NCBI GenBank assembly: GCA_016794595.1
Contig: JAEUJN010000083.1
Coordinates: 1 to 64,000 of the forward strand
Direction of reading: 5' to 3'
Source of the DNA: Kineosporiaceae bacterium
GTDB lineage: Bacteria > Actinomycetota > Actinomycetes > Actinomycetales > Kineosporiaceae
DNA length: 64,000 nucleotides
In this document: one piece after another, positions 17,661-25,422 of the stretch
Layout of the letters: every line of letters starts with the position of its first letter
How positions within the stretch are numbered: the first letter of the stretch is position 1
Translations under genes and position numbers: made by a program
The notes under the pieces: model-generated
The model's database searches: none
Told to the model about the DNA's origin: nothing
What the model saw: the letters and a program-made list of their open reading frames with translations, nothing else

Positions 17661-18145
17661 CCCCCCGCCTGACCCGGGACCTCGGGGGTCCCAGGGTGCG
17701 GTGCGGGCTCGGGGCCGGCGTCGGGCTCGGGCGCGCTGCGCAGGTCGTCGAGGATGGCGAGCAGGGCCTCGGCATAGGCCTGGCCCGCATCGTCGGCGCG
17801 ATGGTGGCGCACGCCGTCCGGGGTGCGCACTCCCACCAGGTACCCACCGGACTCCTCCCGGGCGAGGTGGACGAACATCGCGCCCAGCAGGTCGCGCAGC
17901 TGATGCTCGGCCGGCAGCCACAGGGCCTCGTCGGCCTGCACCGAGTCCAGCGCCCACTCGGCCACCCCGTTGAACCCGATCACCGCCCCGGTGGGGAACT
18001 GGTGCACCTCGACGGTCATGTCCGAGAGGACGAACACCTCATCGTCCATGCCGCGATGAGGCAGCACGAACCGGTCCCCGGGCGCGGGGGTCCAGCGCAG
18101 TCCGGCCGCCCGCAGGGCGAGGGCCTGCGCGACGGTGATCGTCAT
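17657..18145 (-). CDS. conserved actinobacterial protein of unknown function
   Basis: 162 residues, soluble, acidic. It opens MTITVAQALALRAAGLRWTP and has a phage-like or wall-like beta segment (RFVLPHRGMDDEVFVLSDMTVEVHQFPTGAVIGFNGVAEW) and a helical middle. The last 25 residues are Pro/Glu-rich. It follows the DNA ligase gene on the same strand after 15 bases, so the two are probably co-transcribed. I do not recognise a function. Confidence 0.7.
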   Translation of the reverse strand: MTITVAQALALRAAGLRWTPAPGDRFVLPHRGMDDEVFVLSDMTVEVHQFPTGAVIGFNGVAEWALDSVQADEALWLPAEHQLRDLLGAMFVHLAREESGGYLVGVRTPDGVRHHRADDAGQAYAEALLAILDDLRSAPEPDAGPEPAPHPGTPEVPGQAGG

Positions 18146-18160
18146 CGGCCTCCTGCCCGC

Positions 18161-19711
18161 TCAGGTGTGGTGGCCGCGGACGGTCTGGACGGTGTCCGCC
18201 TCGGCGGCCGGCTTGTCCGGCCGGTGGGCCAGCACGCGGGCGAACCGCAGGGCCATGCCCGCTGGGTAGCGCGAGGAGGTCTGGACGCCGTCGAAGGCCA
18301 CCTCGACCACCAGCTCGGGACGAACCCTGACCACGTACCCGTCGTCTGCCACGGCCAAGCCGGCCAGGTGCTCGGTCTGCCACCGCAGCATGGCGTCGGT
18401 CAGGCCCTTGAAGGTCTTGCCGAGCATCACGAACCCGCCCGGGGCGCCGTGGGCGCCCTCCGGGTCGCGGGCGCCCAGGTGCAGGTTGGACAGCCAGCCA
18501 CTGCGCCGCCCGTGTCCGCGCTCGACGGCCAGCACCACCAGGTCGAGGGTGATCCGCGGCTTGACCTTGACCCAGGCAGCGCCACGGCGGCCCATGGCAT
18601 AGGGGGCCTCCAGTGACTTGACCACCACCCCCTCGTGCCCGTCGGCCCGGGCCCGCGCGGCGAAGTGGTCGGCCTGGGCCTGCCGGGCGGCGGGGGTGTC
18701 GGCGTCCGGCACCAGGCGCGGCACCACCAGCCCCGGGGGAACCAGCGTGCTCAACACGTCGTGCCGCTCACCGCCGGGCCGCTCGATCAGGTCGTTGCCG
18801 TCCAGGTGCAGGACGTCGAACAGCCGGGTGCTCAGCGGTACGGCCGACCGGGCGCCCGTCACGTCGCGGCGTGCCGTCCTGGATGCGGTCACCTGGAAGG
18901 GCAGCGGGCGTCCGTCCGGGGCGAGGGCGATCACCTCCCCGTCCAGGACGAGGGATCGGCCGGGCAGGGAGCGGACCGTCTCGACCACCTCGGGCATCCG
19001 GTCGGTGACCTCGTCCAGGGTGCGGGTGAACACGGCCACGTCGTCACCGTCCCGGTGGACCTGCACCCGGACGCCGTCCAGCTTGTACTCCACCGCCGCC
19101 GGCCCGGTCCGTCCCAGTGCCGCGGACACGTCGGGAGCGCTCTGGGCGAGCATCGGCGCGAGCGGACGTCCGACCCGCAGCCCGAACTCGCCCAGGCCCG
19201 CCGGGCCTGACCGGCGCAGTGCCGAGGCCACCGGGGCCAGGTCACCGGCGAACGTCAGTGCGCGTCGAACCCGTTCTGCGGCAACACCGTTGGCCAGGGC
19301 AACCGCATCGATCAGCACGCCTTGCTGAGCCCCCTGCCGAACCCCTCCGGACAACAGGTCCCGCAGGAAGGTCTGCTCGTCGACGGTGGCGGCGGTCAGC
19401 AGCCCGGCCAGCAGGTCCCGCCGGAGCGTCGCCGAGCCGGTGCCCGCGGCCGCGGCCGTGCGCTCCAGCACCTCGTCGACGCCGGCCACGGTCAGGGTGG
19501 CCCGCCCGGCGGGGGGCGGCAAGGTGCGAACCCCGGCCCATCCCACGCCGGTGCGCCGCTGGCGTGGGGACCCGGCGAGCCAGGCCACCAGGATGGGCAG
19601 TTCGTCGAGGGAGGCCGCCCGCAGGGTGTCGGCGAGCAGCTCGACCTTGGCCCGGCGACCGGGGGTGGCGGCCACGGCGATGCTGGTCGCGGCAACCTCC
19701 GCGAACAGCAT
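18161..19711 (-). CDS. ATP-dependent DNA ligase (LigB type)
   Basis: 516 residues from ATG 19711 (a GTG one codon upstream is also possible). An N-terminal DNA-binding domain (about 1-190) is followed by the nucleotidyltransferase core with the adenylated lysine in EYKLDGVR (Lys210), then VLDGEVIAL, EGVVVKSLEAPY and WVKVKP, and an OB-fold. The order and length match mycobacterial LigB (about 507 residues) rather than the LigD or LigC repair ligases. It seals nicks using ATP; the replicative NAD ligase is not in this window. It is preceded by a DUF937 gene reading toward it. Confidence 0.9.
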   Translation of the reverse strand: MLFAEVAATSIAVAATPGRRAKVELLADTLRAASLDELPILVAWLAGSPRQRRTGVGWAGVRTLPPPAGRATLTVAGVDEVLERTAAAAGTGSATLRRDLLAGLLTAATVDEQTFLRDLLSGGVRQGAQQGVLIDAVALANGVAAERVRRALTFAGDLAPVASALRRSGPAGLGEFGLRVGRPLAPMLAQSAPDVSAALGRTGPAAVEYKLDGVRVQVHRDGDDVAVFTRTLDEVTDRMPEVVETVRSLPGRSLVLDGEVIALAPDGRPLPFQVTASRTARRDVTGARSAVPLSTRLFDVLHLDGNDLIERPGGERHDVLSTLVPPGLVVPRLVPDADTPAARQAQADHFAARARADGHEGVVVKSLEAPYAMGRRGAAWVKVKPRITLDLVVLAVERGHGRRSGWLSNLHLGARDPEGAHGAPGGFVMLGKTFKGLTDAMLRWQTEHLAGLAVADDGYVVRVRPELVVEVAFDGVQTSSRYPAGMALRFARVLAHRPDKPAAEADTVQTVRGHHT

Positions 19712-19737
19712 CACCGTGGCCCCCGCCGCCGTCCGGG

Positions 19738-20379
19738 TCAGCGGCGTCCGCCGCCGAGCAGACCACCCAACAGGTCGCCGATGTCGATCCCCCCGGCCTG
19801 GCCACTCGGCGCGCTGCCCCCGCGGCCACCCCCCAGCACCTGCCCGAGGATGTCCGCCAGGCCACCACCGCCGGCGCCACCACCCGCGCCCCCACCACCG
19901 AGGACGTTGCCGAGCACGTCACCCAGCCCGCCGAGGCCCCCGCCGGAACCGCTGCCCGATCCGGCGCCGGCCCCGCCGAGGACGCGCTTGGCCAGGTAGG
20001 ACATGACGATCGGGGCGAGCATCGGCAGGAGCTTGGCGATCAGTCCGCTGCCGGCGCCGCTGGCCCCGGCGAGCTGGCTGACCACCTGGGGCTGGTTGTC
20101 GCCGAACACGTGGCCCACGATGCTCTGCCCGTCCGCGGTGTCCACCTGGCCGACGTCCAGCCCGCCGGCGGCGAGGGAGTCCAGCAGGTCGTTGTCGTGC
20201 TGGCCGAGGGCCGAGGCCAGCGAGGCTGCGCCGGAGGGATCCTGGGCGTTGGCCTGCATGCCGCCCACCAGGGCGGGCAGCGAGACGCTGATGGCGTTGC
20301 GGGCGGTGTCGGTGTCGACGCCGAGCCGGCCGGCGATCTGGTCGACCGGGATCAGCTCGAGGATGTCGTCCAGGTTCAT
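19738..20379 (-). CDS. DUF937 family protein, Gly-rich tail
   Basis: 213 residues. The DUF937 segment covers about 1-130: MNLDDILELIPVDQIAGRLG, then VSLPALVGGMQANAQ and LLPMLAPIVMSYLAKRV. The C-terminal 75 residues consist of Gly-rich repeats (GGLGDVLGNVLGGG, GLADILGQVLGGG, GGIDIGDLLGGLLGG), a regular I/V-L-G-G-x-L pattern often seen in this family. Function unknown. It lies 26 bases before the ligase gene. Confidence 0.85.
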   Translation of the reverse strand: MNLDDILELIPVDQIAGRLGVDTDTARNAISVSLPALVGGMQANAQDPSGAASLASALGQHDNDLLDSLAAGGLDVGQVDTADGQSIVGHVFGDNQPQVVSQLAGASGAGSGLIAKLLPMLAPIVMSYLAKRVLGGAGAGSGSGSGGGLGGLGDVLGNVLGGGGAGGGAGGGGLADILGQVLGGGRGGSAPSGQAGGIDIGDLLGGLLGGGRR

Positions 20380-20421
20380 GGGGTGCAGTGCTCCTCTGTC
20401 GCGCTTCGGGACGGCGGCAGC

Positions 20422-21312
20422 CTAGCCCCGGGCGCGGGCGGCCGCCGCCCGAAGTTGATCGAGGATCTCCGGCTCGATCCACCCCTCGTGCAGGCGGTAC
20501 TCGAAGTTCTCCATCCCACCCCAGGTGGTCAGACCCTGGGGCAGGGGGGCGTGACCGAGCAGGTGCAGGTGGGCGTCCACTTCGACGGCCAGCTCTGCGG
20601 TCAGGGGGAGCCAGGTACTCGGGTCGGTGCGTTCGGTGTAGAGCCGGTGCAGCTCCAGCAGGCGCGCCAGTTCGCGGACCGGCCAGGGATGATCGTCCAC
20701 CCGCAGGTCGACCTCGACGTCCGGCACCAGGTCGCTGCCGAACTCGGCCCGGTTGACCTCGCGGGCATCGACCGAGGCGACCAGGACCCCGGCGCTCTGG
20801 CGACCCCGCCGGTCACCGCCCGCGGCGTCCCCGGCAGCGAGGGTGGCAACCAGGCGCGGTGCCAGCGGCGCGGTGGGATCACCGGCGAGCCAGGCCCGCT
20901 CCATCGCCTCGACCACCTGCGGCCCGACCAGGATGTTGCCCTGGATCGCATAGGCCTGGCCGCGCTCACCGCTCCGGGTCACGCCCCCGCTCACGCCCCC
21001 GGCCCAGTCCAGGCAGTTGCCGCCGGTGAAGGTCGCTGCCGGGCCGGTGGCGCCCACCACGCCCAGTTGTCGCTCGGCCGCACCGGGGTCGGCGGCGGTC
21101 AGCTCGGCCACCACCTCGGCCGCGGTCAGCCCGGCCCGCAGCCGAGCCGGGCCGAGCGACCTCCAGGCGAGGTTGCACCAGGCTTGGGTGGCCACCGCCC
21201 CGACCCCGGCCTCGGCCGCCCCGACCGCCGCGGAGGCCGCCAGGTACTTCGAGGCGACCGCGACCCCGACACTGCGCCCGTCCGCCGAGCGGGCGACGAT
21301 GGAGAAGGTCAC
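20422..21312 (-). CDS. DUF1028 family protein (Ntn-hydrolase-like)
   Basis: 296 residues. The N-terminal 200 match DUF1028: TFSIVARSADGRSVGVAVASKYLA, VGAVATQAWCNLAWRSLG and QAYAIQGNILVGPQVVEAM. Members have an Ntn-hydrolase fold but their substrate is not established. The C-terminal 90 residues are a separate segment (LHRLYTERTDPSTWLPL, LHEGWIEPEILDQLRAAAARARG), a peptidoglycan-binding-like extension found in some members. Starts at GTG 21312. Confidence 0.88.
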   Translation of the reverse strand: MTFSIVARSADGRSVGVAVASKYLAASAAVGAAEAGVGAVATQAWCNLAWRSLGPARLRAGLTAAEVVAELTAADPGAAERQLGVVGATGPAATFTGGNCLDWAGGVSGGVTRSGERGQAYAIQGNILVGPQVVEAMERAWLAGDPTAPLAPRLVATLAAGDAAGGDRRGRQSAGVLVASVDAREVNRAEFGSDLVPDVEVDLRVDDHPWPVRELARLLELHRLYTERTDPSTWLPLTAELAVEVDAHLHLLGHAPLPQGLTTWGGMENFEYRLHEGWIEPEILDQLRAAAARARG

Positions 21313-21344
21313 CGGTGGTTGCTCAGCCGGTCAGTGCCGGGCGG

Positions 21345-22568
21345 TCAGTGCTCGACCAGCACGTGCTCGCCCTTGGGCTGGCCGATGGCGGCCAGGAGCT
21401 CGGTGAACCACGGCTCGTCGGTGTCGAAGGCCTTGCCGCCCTTGATCCGCGGGAACTCGCAGACCCGCAACTGGTTGCCGGCCTCCTCGTCCTCACCGAC
21501 CACCCCGGACTCCCCGCGCATGGCGGCGTCCACCGCCAGGTCGGTGCAGCGCTTGATCAGCGCCAGGTCCTCGGCGTTGGCCGCGGCCGACCGCGAGTAG
21601 TAGCCGCTCTTCTGGACCATGGTCTTCTCGGCGCCCACCAGGGAGGCGAACTGCTTGGCGAACCAGGCCCCGGGGTTGATGGTGTCCAGCTTGACGTGGC
21701 CGAAGGCATCGCGCTGCGGCTGATCGCCGCGGGCGATCATCTCCTCGACGATCGTGGTCACGCCGGCGCCCTCGGACAGGAAGATGTTCACGCAACCCAG
21801 CTCGTCCATGACTGCCTTCAGCCGGTGCGACTCCTCCTCGAGGTCGAAGCCCAGCTCGGGCACGAAGATCGCGTGCACGTCCCACCGGCGGGCGTCGTTG
21901 CCGAAGCCGGCGAACTCCTGGGTGCCCAGCCACTCCCGGTACTTGGCGGCGGTGGCGGCGGTGAGCCAGCCACAGTTGCGGCCCATGACCTCGTGCACGA
22001 TCAGCATGCGCGGGTTGGAGGAGTGCTCCGAGATGATGTTGCGCGCGTAGATGGCGCCCTGTTCGGCGGCGGTCCAGGCCCCCAATGACTGGCGGATGGG
22101 GATCACGTCGTTGTCGACGGTCTTGGGCAGTCCGACCACGGTCAGCTCGTAGCCGTTGCCGTGCAGGTACGCGGCCAGGTCGGCGGCGGTGGTGTTGGTG
22201 TCGTCCCCGCCGATGGTGTGCAGGACGTCGACCCCGTCCCGGGTCAGCTGTTCGGCGGCCACGTGCAACGGGTCCTGGCCCTCGGCGACCAGCCCGCGCT
22301 TGACGCAGTCCTTGACGTTGGTCAGCTTGACCCGGCTGTTGCCGATCGGGCTGCCGCCGAAGCGGTGCAGCAGGTGGGCCTTGGCCCGAACGTCGGGGGT
22401 GACGGTGAGGTGGCGGCCACCGAGCAGCCCGGCGTACCCGTCGAGGTACCCGATGATCTCGACCTCGGGGGCCAGCTCGGTGTACCGCTCGATCAGGCCA
22501 CCGACGGCGGAGGAGAGGCAGGGGGCGAGGCCGCCTGCGGTCAGCAGGGCGACGCGACGAACGGACAT
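21345..22568 (-). CDS. pfp: diphosphate-fructose-6-phosphate 1-phosphotransferase
   Basis: 407 residues from ATG 22568, preceded by GGAG. The phosphofructokinase fold is clear: LLTAGGLAPCLSSAVGG, TIGGDDTNTTA and GLPKTVDNDV. The second Asp of GGDD and the Lys of PKTVDND are the residues that select pyrophosphate over ATP. The enzyme reversibly phosphorylates fructose 6-phosphate with PPi, which lets one enzyme serve glycolysis and gluconeogenesis. It is divergent from mftD. Confidence 0.92.
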   Translation of the reverse strand: MSVRRVALLTAGGLAPCLSSAVGGLIERYTELAPEVEIIGYLDGYAGLLGGRHLTVTPDVRAKAHLLHRFGGSPIGNSRVKLTNVKDCVKRGLVAEGQDPLHVAAEQLTRDGVDVLHTIGGDDTNTTAADLAAYLHGNGYELTVVGLPKTVDNDVIPIRQSLGAWTAAEQGAIYARNIISEHSSNPRMLIVHEVMGRNCGWLTAATAAKYREWLGTQEFAGFGNDARRWDVHAIFVPELGFDLEEESHRLKAVMDELGCVNIFLSEGAGVTTIVEEMIARGDQPQRDAFGHVKLDTINPGAWFAKQFASLVGAEKTMVQKSGYYSRSAAANAEDLALIKRCTDLAVDAAMRGESGVVGEDEEAGNQLRVCEFPRIKGGKAFDTDEPWFTELLAAIGQPKGEHVLVEH

Positions 22569-22794
22569 GGTGATCTCCACGATCGAGGACCAGCGACGGG
22601 GCGAGCAGGCACACCGGCGACCAGCTCGGCGGGAAGGCCGCGGGTGGTCGCCACCGAACCCAGCCTAATGCGGGCCGCGTGTCCTTCGGAGCGGGGGGAG
22701 TGGTGACGCGCAGGCGAACGCCGAATGATCGTCTCGTGACGCCGTCCCCTGGCGGGGCGGCAGGCTCGGGCCCATCCGCCAAGGCTCCCCGCCC

Positions 22795-22810
22795 CTGCCC
22801 GCTCGGGCAG
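22795..22810. promoter_or_regulatory. mft operator candidate, site 1 (mftD)
   Basis: CTGCCCGCTCGGGCAG: perfect six-base arms around a four-base centre. It shares length and sequence with the sites at 24900 and 34134 (consensus CTGYCC-N4-GGNYAG). Its centre is 34 bases before the TAGCGT element, i.e. next to the expected -35. Confidence 0.55.
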
Positions 22811-22832
22811 TTCAGCGTGCTCGTGCCGCTGG

Positions 22833-22839
22833 CTAGCGT
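22833..22839 (+). promoter_or_regulatory. mftD promoter -10 candidate (CTAGCGT)
   Basis: CTAGCGT recurs before several genes of this window (4368, 34060 on the minus strand; 34196 on the plus strand), so it is probably the general -10 element of this genome. Here it lies 38 bases before the mftD ATG. Confidence 0.45.
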
Positions 22840-22877
22840 CGAGACGACGGGCCGGAGCGAGCCGAGGAGTGATCACG

Positions 22878-24056
22878 ATGGCGAGATCGGGGTGGTTCGA
22901 GACGGTCGCCGAGGCGCAGCGACGGGCCAAGCGCCAGTTGCCCAGGTCGGTGTACTCGGCTCTGCTGGCCGGCTCCGAACGCGGTGTGTCCTACCAGGAC
23001 AACACCGATGCCTTCGCTGAACTCGGGTTCGCCCCGCACGTGGCCGGGTTGGCGGCCACCCGAGATCTGTCGACGACCGTGATGGGCCGGCAGATCTCGC
23101 TGCCGGTGATCATCTCCCCGACGGGGGTGCAAGCGGTTCACCCGGACGGCGAGGTCGCCGTGGCCCGGGCCGCCGCGAGCCGTGGGACGGCGATGAGTCT
23201 GTCCTCCTTCGCCAGCAAGTCCCTGGACGAGGTCGTGGAGGCCAATCCGACGACCTTCTTCCAGATGTACTGGCTCGGGGGACGCGAGGTGCTGGAACGC
23301 CGGATGAACCAGGCGCGCGAGCGCGGGGCGGTCGGGCTCATCCTCACCCTGGACTGGTCCTTCTCCTACGGGCGTGACTGGGGCAGCCCGGCCATCCCGG
23401 AGAAGATCGACCTGAAGGCCATGGCCAGCTTCGCCCCGGAGGTGATCCTCAAGCCGCAGTGGTTGCTGCGCTTTGCCCGCAGTGGCTCCCTGCCCGATCT
23501 GGCCGCCCCGAACCTGGCCGAGGACGGCGTGGCCCCGACCTTCTTCGGCGCCTACGGCCAGTGGATGCAGACCCCTCCGCCCAGCTGGGAGGACGTTGCC
23601 TGGATGTGCGAGCAGTGGGGAGGACCGTTCCTGCTGAAGGGCATCTCCAGGATCGATGATGCCCGCCGCGCGGTGGACGCCGGGGTGAGCGCGATCTCGG
23701 TGTCCAACCACGGTGGCAACAATCTCGACGGCACCCCCGCGCCGATCCGGGTGCTGCCCTCGATCGCCGAGACTGTCGGCGAGCAGGTCGAGGTGCTGCT
23801 GGACGGCGGCATCCGCCGCGGCAGTGACGTGGTCAAGGCACTCGCCCTCGGGGCACGAGCGGTCATGATCGGCCGTGCCTCCCTGTGGGGGTTGGCCGCC
23901 GGTGGTCAGACGGGCGTCGAGAACGTGCTGGACGTGCTCAGGGGTGGGATCGACTCGGCCCTGCTCGGACTGGGCAAGTCCTCGGTCCGCGATCTGGGGC
24001 GGGACGACGTGCTGATCCCCGAGGGCTTCCAGCGCCGCCTCGGCGACGGCGGCTGA
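22878..24056 (+). CDS. mftD: pre-mycofactocin synthase MftD (FMN-dependent)
   Basis: 392 residues from ATG 22878, 8 bases after GAGGAG; GTG 22869 would add three. It belongs to the alpha-hydroxy-acid oxidase family with an FMN-binding TIM barrel: VIISPTGVQAVHP, FFQMYW, the catalytic SNHGGNNLDG, LLDGGIRRGSDVVKALALGARAVMIGR. MftD uses FMN and O2 to deaminate the AHDP ring released by MftE and yields the redox-active alpha-keto amide PMFT. The C-terminal GVENVLDVLRGGIDSALLGLG is diagnostic for MftD. It is unusual in being 11 kb away from mftABC, leading an operon of dehydrogenase and sensor genes. Confidence 0.93.
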   Translation: MARSGWFETVAEAQRRAKRQLPRSVYSALLAGSERGVSYQDNTDAFAELGFAPHVAGLAATRDLSTTVMGRQISLPVIISPTGVQAVHPDGEVAVARAAASRGTAMSLSSFASKSLDEVVEANPTTFFQMYWLGGREVLERRMNQARERGAVGLILTLDWSFSYGRDWGSPAIPEKIDLKAMASFAPEVILKPQWLLRFARSGSLPDLAAPNLAEDGVAPTFFGAYGQWMQTPPPSWEDVAWMCEQWGGPFLLKGISRIDDARRAVDAGVSAISVSNHGGNNLDGTPAPIRVLPSIAETVGEQVEVLLDGGIRRGSDVVKALALGARAVMIGRASLWGLAAGGQTGVENVLDVLRGGIDSALLGLGKSSVRDLGRDDVLIPEGFQRRLGDGG

Positions 24057-24066
24057 CAGCGCCGCG

Positions 24067-24882
24067 ATGGTCTGGGCAGCCTCCGGCCCCGGGTCCTCGG
24101 AGCACCGGGTGGCGCTGGTCACGGGCGCTGCGCGGGGGATCGGCGCCTCCACCGTGCGCAGTCTGGCCGCTCGGGGTTACCGGGTGGTCGCGGTGGACGC
24201 CTGCGCCGGCAACGGCCACGGGCTGCCGGGGGTCGACTACGAACTGGCCACCCCGGACGACTTGATCGACCTCCAGCAGCAGTGCGGCGAGGACGTGGTC
24301 ACGGCGATCGCCGATGTCCGCGACGTGGCGCAGCTGCGGTCGATTGCGGACCAGACCGTCCGGCGCTGGGGACGCCTGGACGTGGCCGTGGCCGCCGCGG
24401 CGGTGATCGCCGGGGGCAAGCCGTTGTGGGAGGAGAACACGCTGGAGGTCCTCTGGCAGGTCGACGTGCTGGGGGTGTGGAACACCGCTGCGGTCACGGT
24501 GCCGCACATGCTGGCGAGCGAAGACCCCTCCGGGGGGCGGTTCATCGCCGTCGCCTCCTCGGCCGGCGTCCGCGGCATCTACCGGCTGGCCGCCTACACC
24601 ACGGTCAAGCACGCCGTGGTCGGCCTGGTCCGCGGCTTGGCCGCCGACCTCGTCGGCACGGGGGTGACGGCGGTGGCGGTCTGCCCGGGAGCCACCCGGA
24701 CGCGCAAGTTGCGGGCCACGGCCGACATCTACGGCGTCCCGGTCGAACAGCTGGCGGACGCCCACCTGCTCAAGCAACTGCTGCACCCGACCGAGGTGGG
24801 CGAGACGATCGCCTTCTGCTGTTCCCGCGAGGCCCGCGGCCTGAACGGCTCGGTGGTGGCCCTGGACGGCGCGGGCGGGTGA
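24067..24882 (+). CDS. mycofactocin-coupled SDR oxidoreductase
   Basis: 271 residues. Rossmann motif VTGAARGIGASTV (about 19-31), catalytic Ser in VASSAGVRG and YxxxK as Y-T-T-V-K. Between the first two strands is an insertion (GNGHGLPGVDYELATPDDLIDL) like that of the mycofactocin-associated SDR subfamilies, in which bound NAD cannot leave and electrons pass to mycofactocin instead. The alcohol substrate is unknown. It begins 10 bases after mftD and should be on the same transcript. Confidence 0.85.
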   Translation: MVWAASGPGSSEHRVALVTGAARGIGASTVRSLAARGYRVVAVDACAGNGHGLPGVDYELATPDDLIDLQQQCGEDVVTAIADVRDVAQLRSIADQTVRRWGRLDVAVAAAAVIAGGKPLWEENTLEVLWQVDVLGVWNTAAVTVPHMLASEDPSGGRFIAVASSAGVRGIYRLAAYTTVKHAVVGLVRGLAADLVGTGVTAVAVCPGATRTRKLRATADIYGVPVEQLADAHLLKQLLHPTEVGETIAFCCSREARGLNGSVVALDGAGG

Positions 24883-24894
24883 GCACCGAGCTCG

Positions 24895-24920
24895 CGAACC
24901 TGTCCTTTCGGGCAGGTTCG
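24895..24920. promoter_or_regulatory. mft operator candidate, site 2, with hairpin potential
   Basis: The core CTGTCCTTTCGGGCAG (24900-24915) shares the shape of sites 1 and 3. Here the dyad is longer: CGAACCTG (24895-24902) pairs with CAGGTTCG (24913-24920), so RNA could fold an 11-bp stem with a TTTC loop, 13 bases after the SDR stop. It could therefore be a terminator as well as an operator, but no T-run follows. Confidence 0.5.
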
Positions 24921-24960
24921 GCCCGTTCCGTCGCCGGTGGGCCAGGCCGAGGCCGCCTGC

Positions 24961-24967
24961 CTAGGCT
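24961..24967 (+). promoter_or_regulatory. -10 candidate before the DUF4242 gene
   Basis: CTAGGCT lies 64 bases before the DUF4242 ATG and 47 bases after operator site 2, nearly the same layout as the mftA promoter. It suggests an internal promoter within the mftD block. Confidence 0.35.
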
Positions 24968-25030
24968 GGCCCCGGGGGCCGCCGGGGACCGATCCCCGCC
25001 GTGGACGGCGATCAGACTCTGGAGGGCATC

Positions 25031-25300
25031 ATGGCTCGGTACGTCATCGAACGGACCCTTCCCGGTGCGGGGGACCTGACCGCCGAGCAGCTGCACGACA
25101 TCAGCGCCAGGTCCAACGGCGTGCTGGCCGGGATGGTCGACGTCACCTGGGTGAGCTCGTACGTCAGCGATGACAAGCTGTACTGCATCTACGACGCCGC
25201 CGACCCCGCCCTGATCGAGGAGCACGCCCGGCGGGGAGGCTTCCCGGTCGACGTGATCAACCCGGTCCACACCGTGATCGGTCCCGAGACGGGTCGGTGA
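25031..25300 (+). CDS. DUF4242 (SCO4226-like, metal-binding ferredoxin-fold) protein
   Basis: 89 residues from ATG 25031 after GGAGGG. It matches the DUF4242 family: YVIERTLPGAG, then DVTWVSSYVSDDKLYCIYDAADPALIEEHARRGGFPV. A Streptomyces member (SCO4226) binds nickel and the fold is a small alpha/beta barrel dimer. It sits between the mycofactocin SDR and the iron alcohol dehydrogenase; a role in metal handling or as an accessory for the dehydrogenases is inference from position. Confidence 0.82.
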   Translation: MARYVIERTLPGAGDLTAEQLHDISARSNGVLAGMVDVTWVSSYVSDDKLYCIYDAADPALIEEHARRGGFPVDVINPVHTVIGPETGR

Positions 25301-25349
25301 CGCCGGCCGAGCCCCGTCGAGACCAGCGAATGGGGCCTTTTGCGCGAAT

Positions 25350-25400
25350 CGGTGGTAACGACACTGACCAGTGCGAGTCGGCGGGCGTTACGGTGGTCAC
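25350..25400 (+). promoter_or_regulatory. adh promoter region with direct repeats
   Basis: The decamer CGGTGGTAAC (25350-25359) recurs as CGGTGGTCAC (25391-25400), 41 bases apart, i.e. on the same face of the helix. CTGACC (25364-25369) and TACGGT (25389-25394) could be -35 and -10 with a 19-base spacer. This could be a second internal promoter for adh-madS-madR. Confidence 0.35.
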
Positions 25401-25422
25401 ACTCTGGGAGGAGTGATCTGTG

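Larger units (their letters stand above)
22569..22877. other. divergent intergenic region, pfp / mftD
   Basis: 309 bases. The right half holds the mftD promoter region: palindrome at 22795-22810 and a CTAGCGT element (22833-22839). A TAATGC patch near 22665-22670 may belong to the pfp promoter. Nothing else was recognised. Confidence 0.5.

Noticed and set aside
19117-21600. 827-residue plus-strand open frame across ligase, DUF937 and DUF1028
   Set aside because: Antisense to three recognisable genes; Pro/Arg/Ala composition and no motifs.
25001-25030. Longer N-terminus for the DUF4242 protein
   Set aside because: The GGAGGG sequence immediately before ATG 25031 and the family's usual start at MARYVIER support the shorter form.
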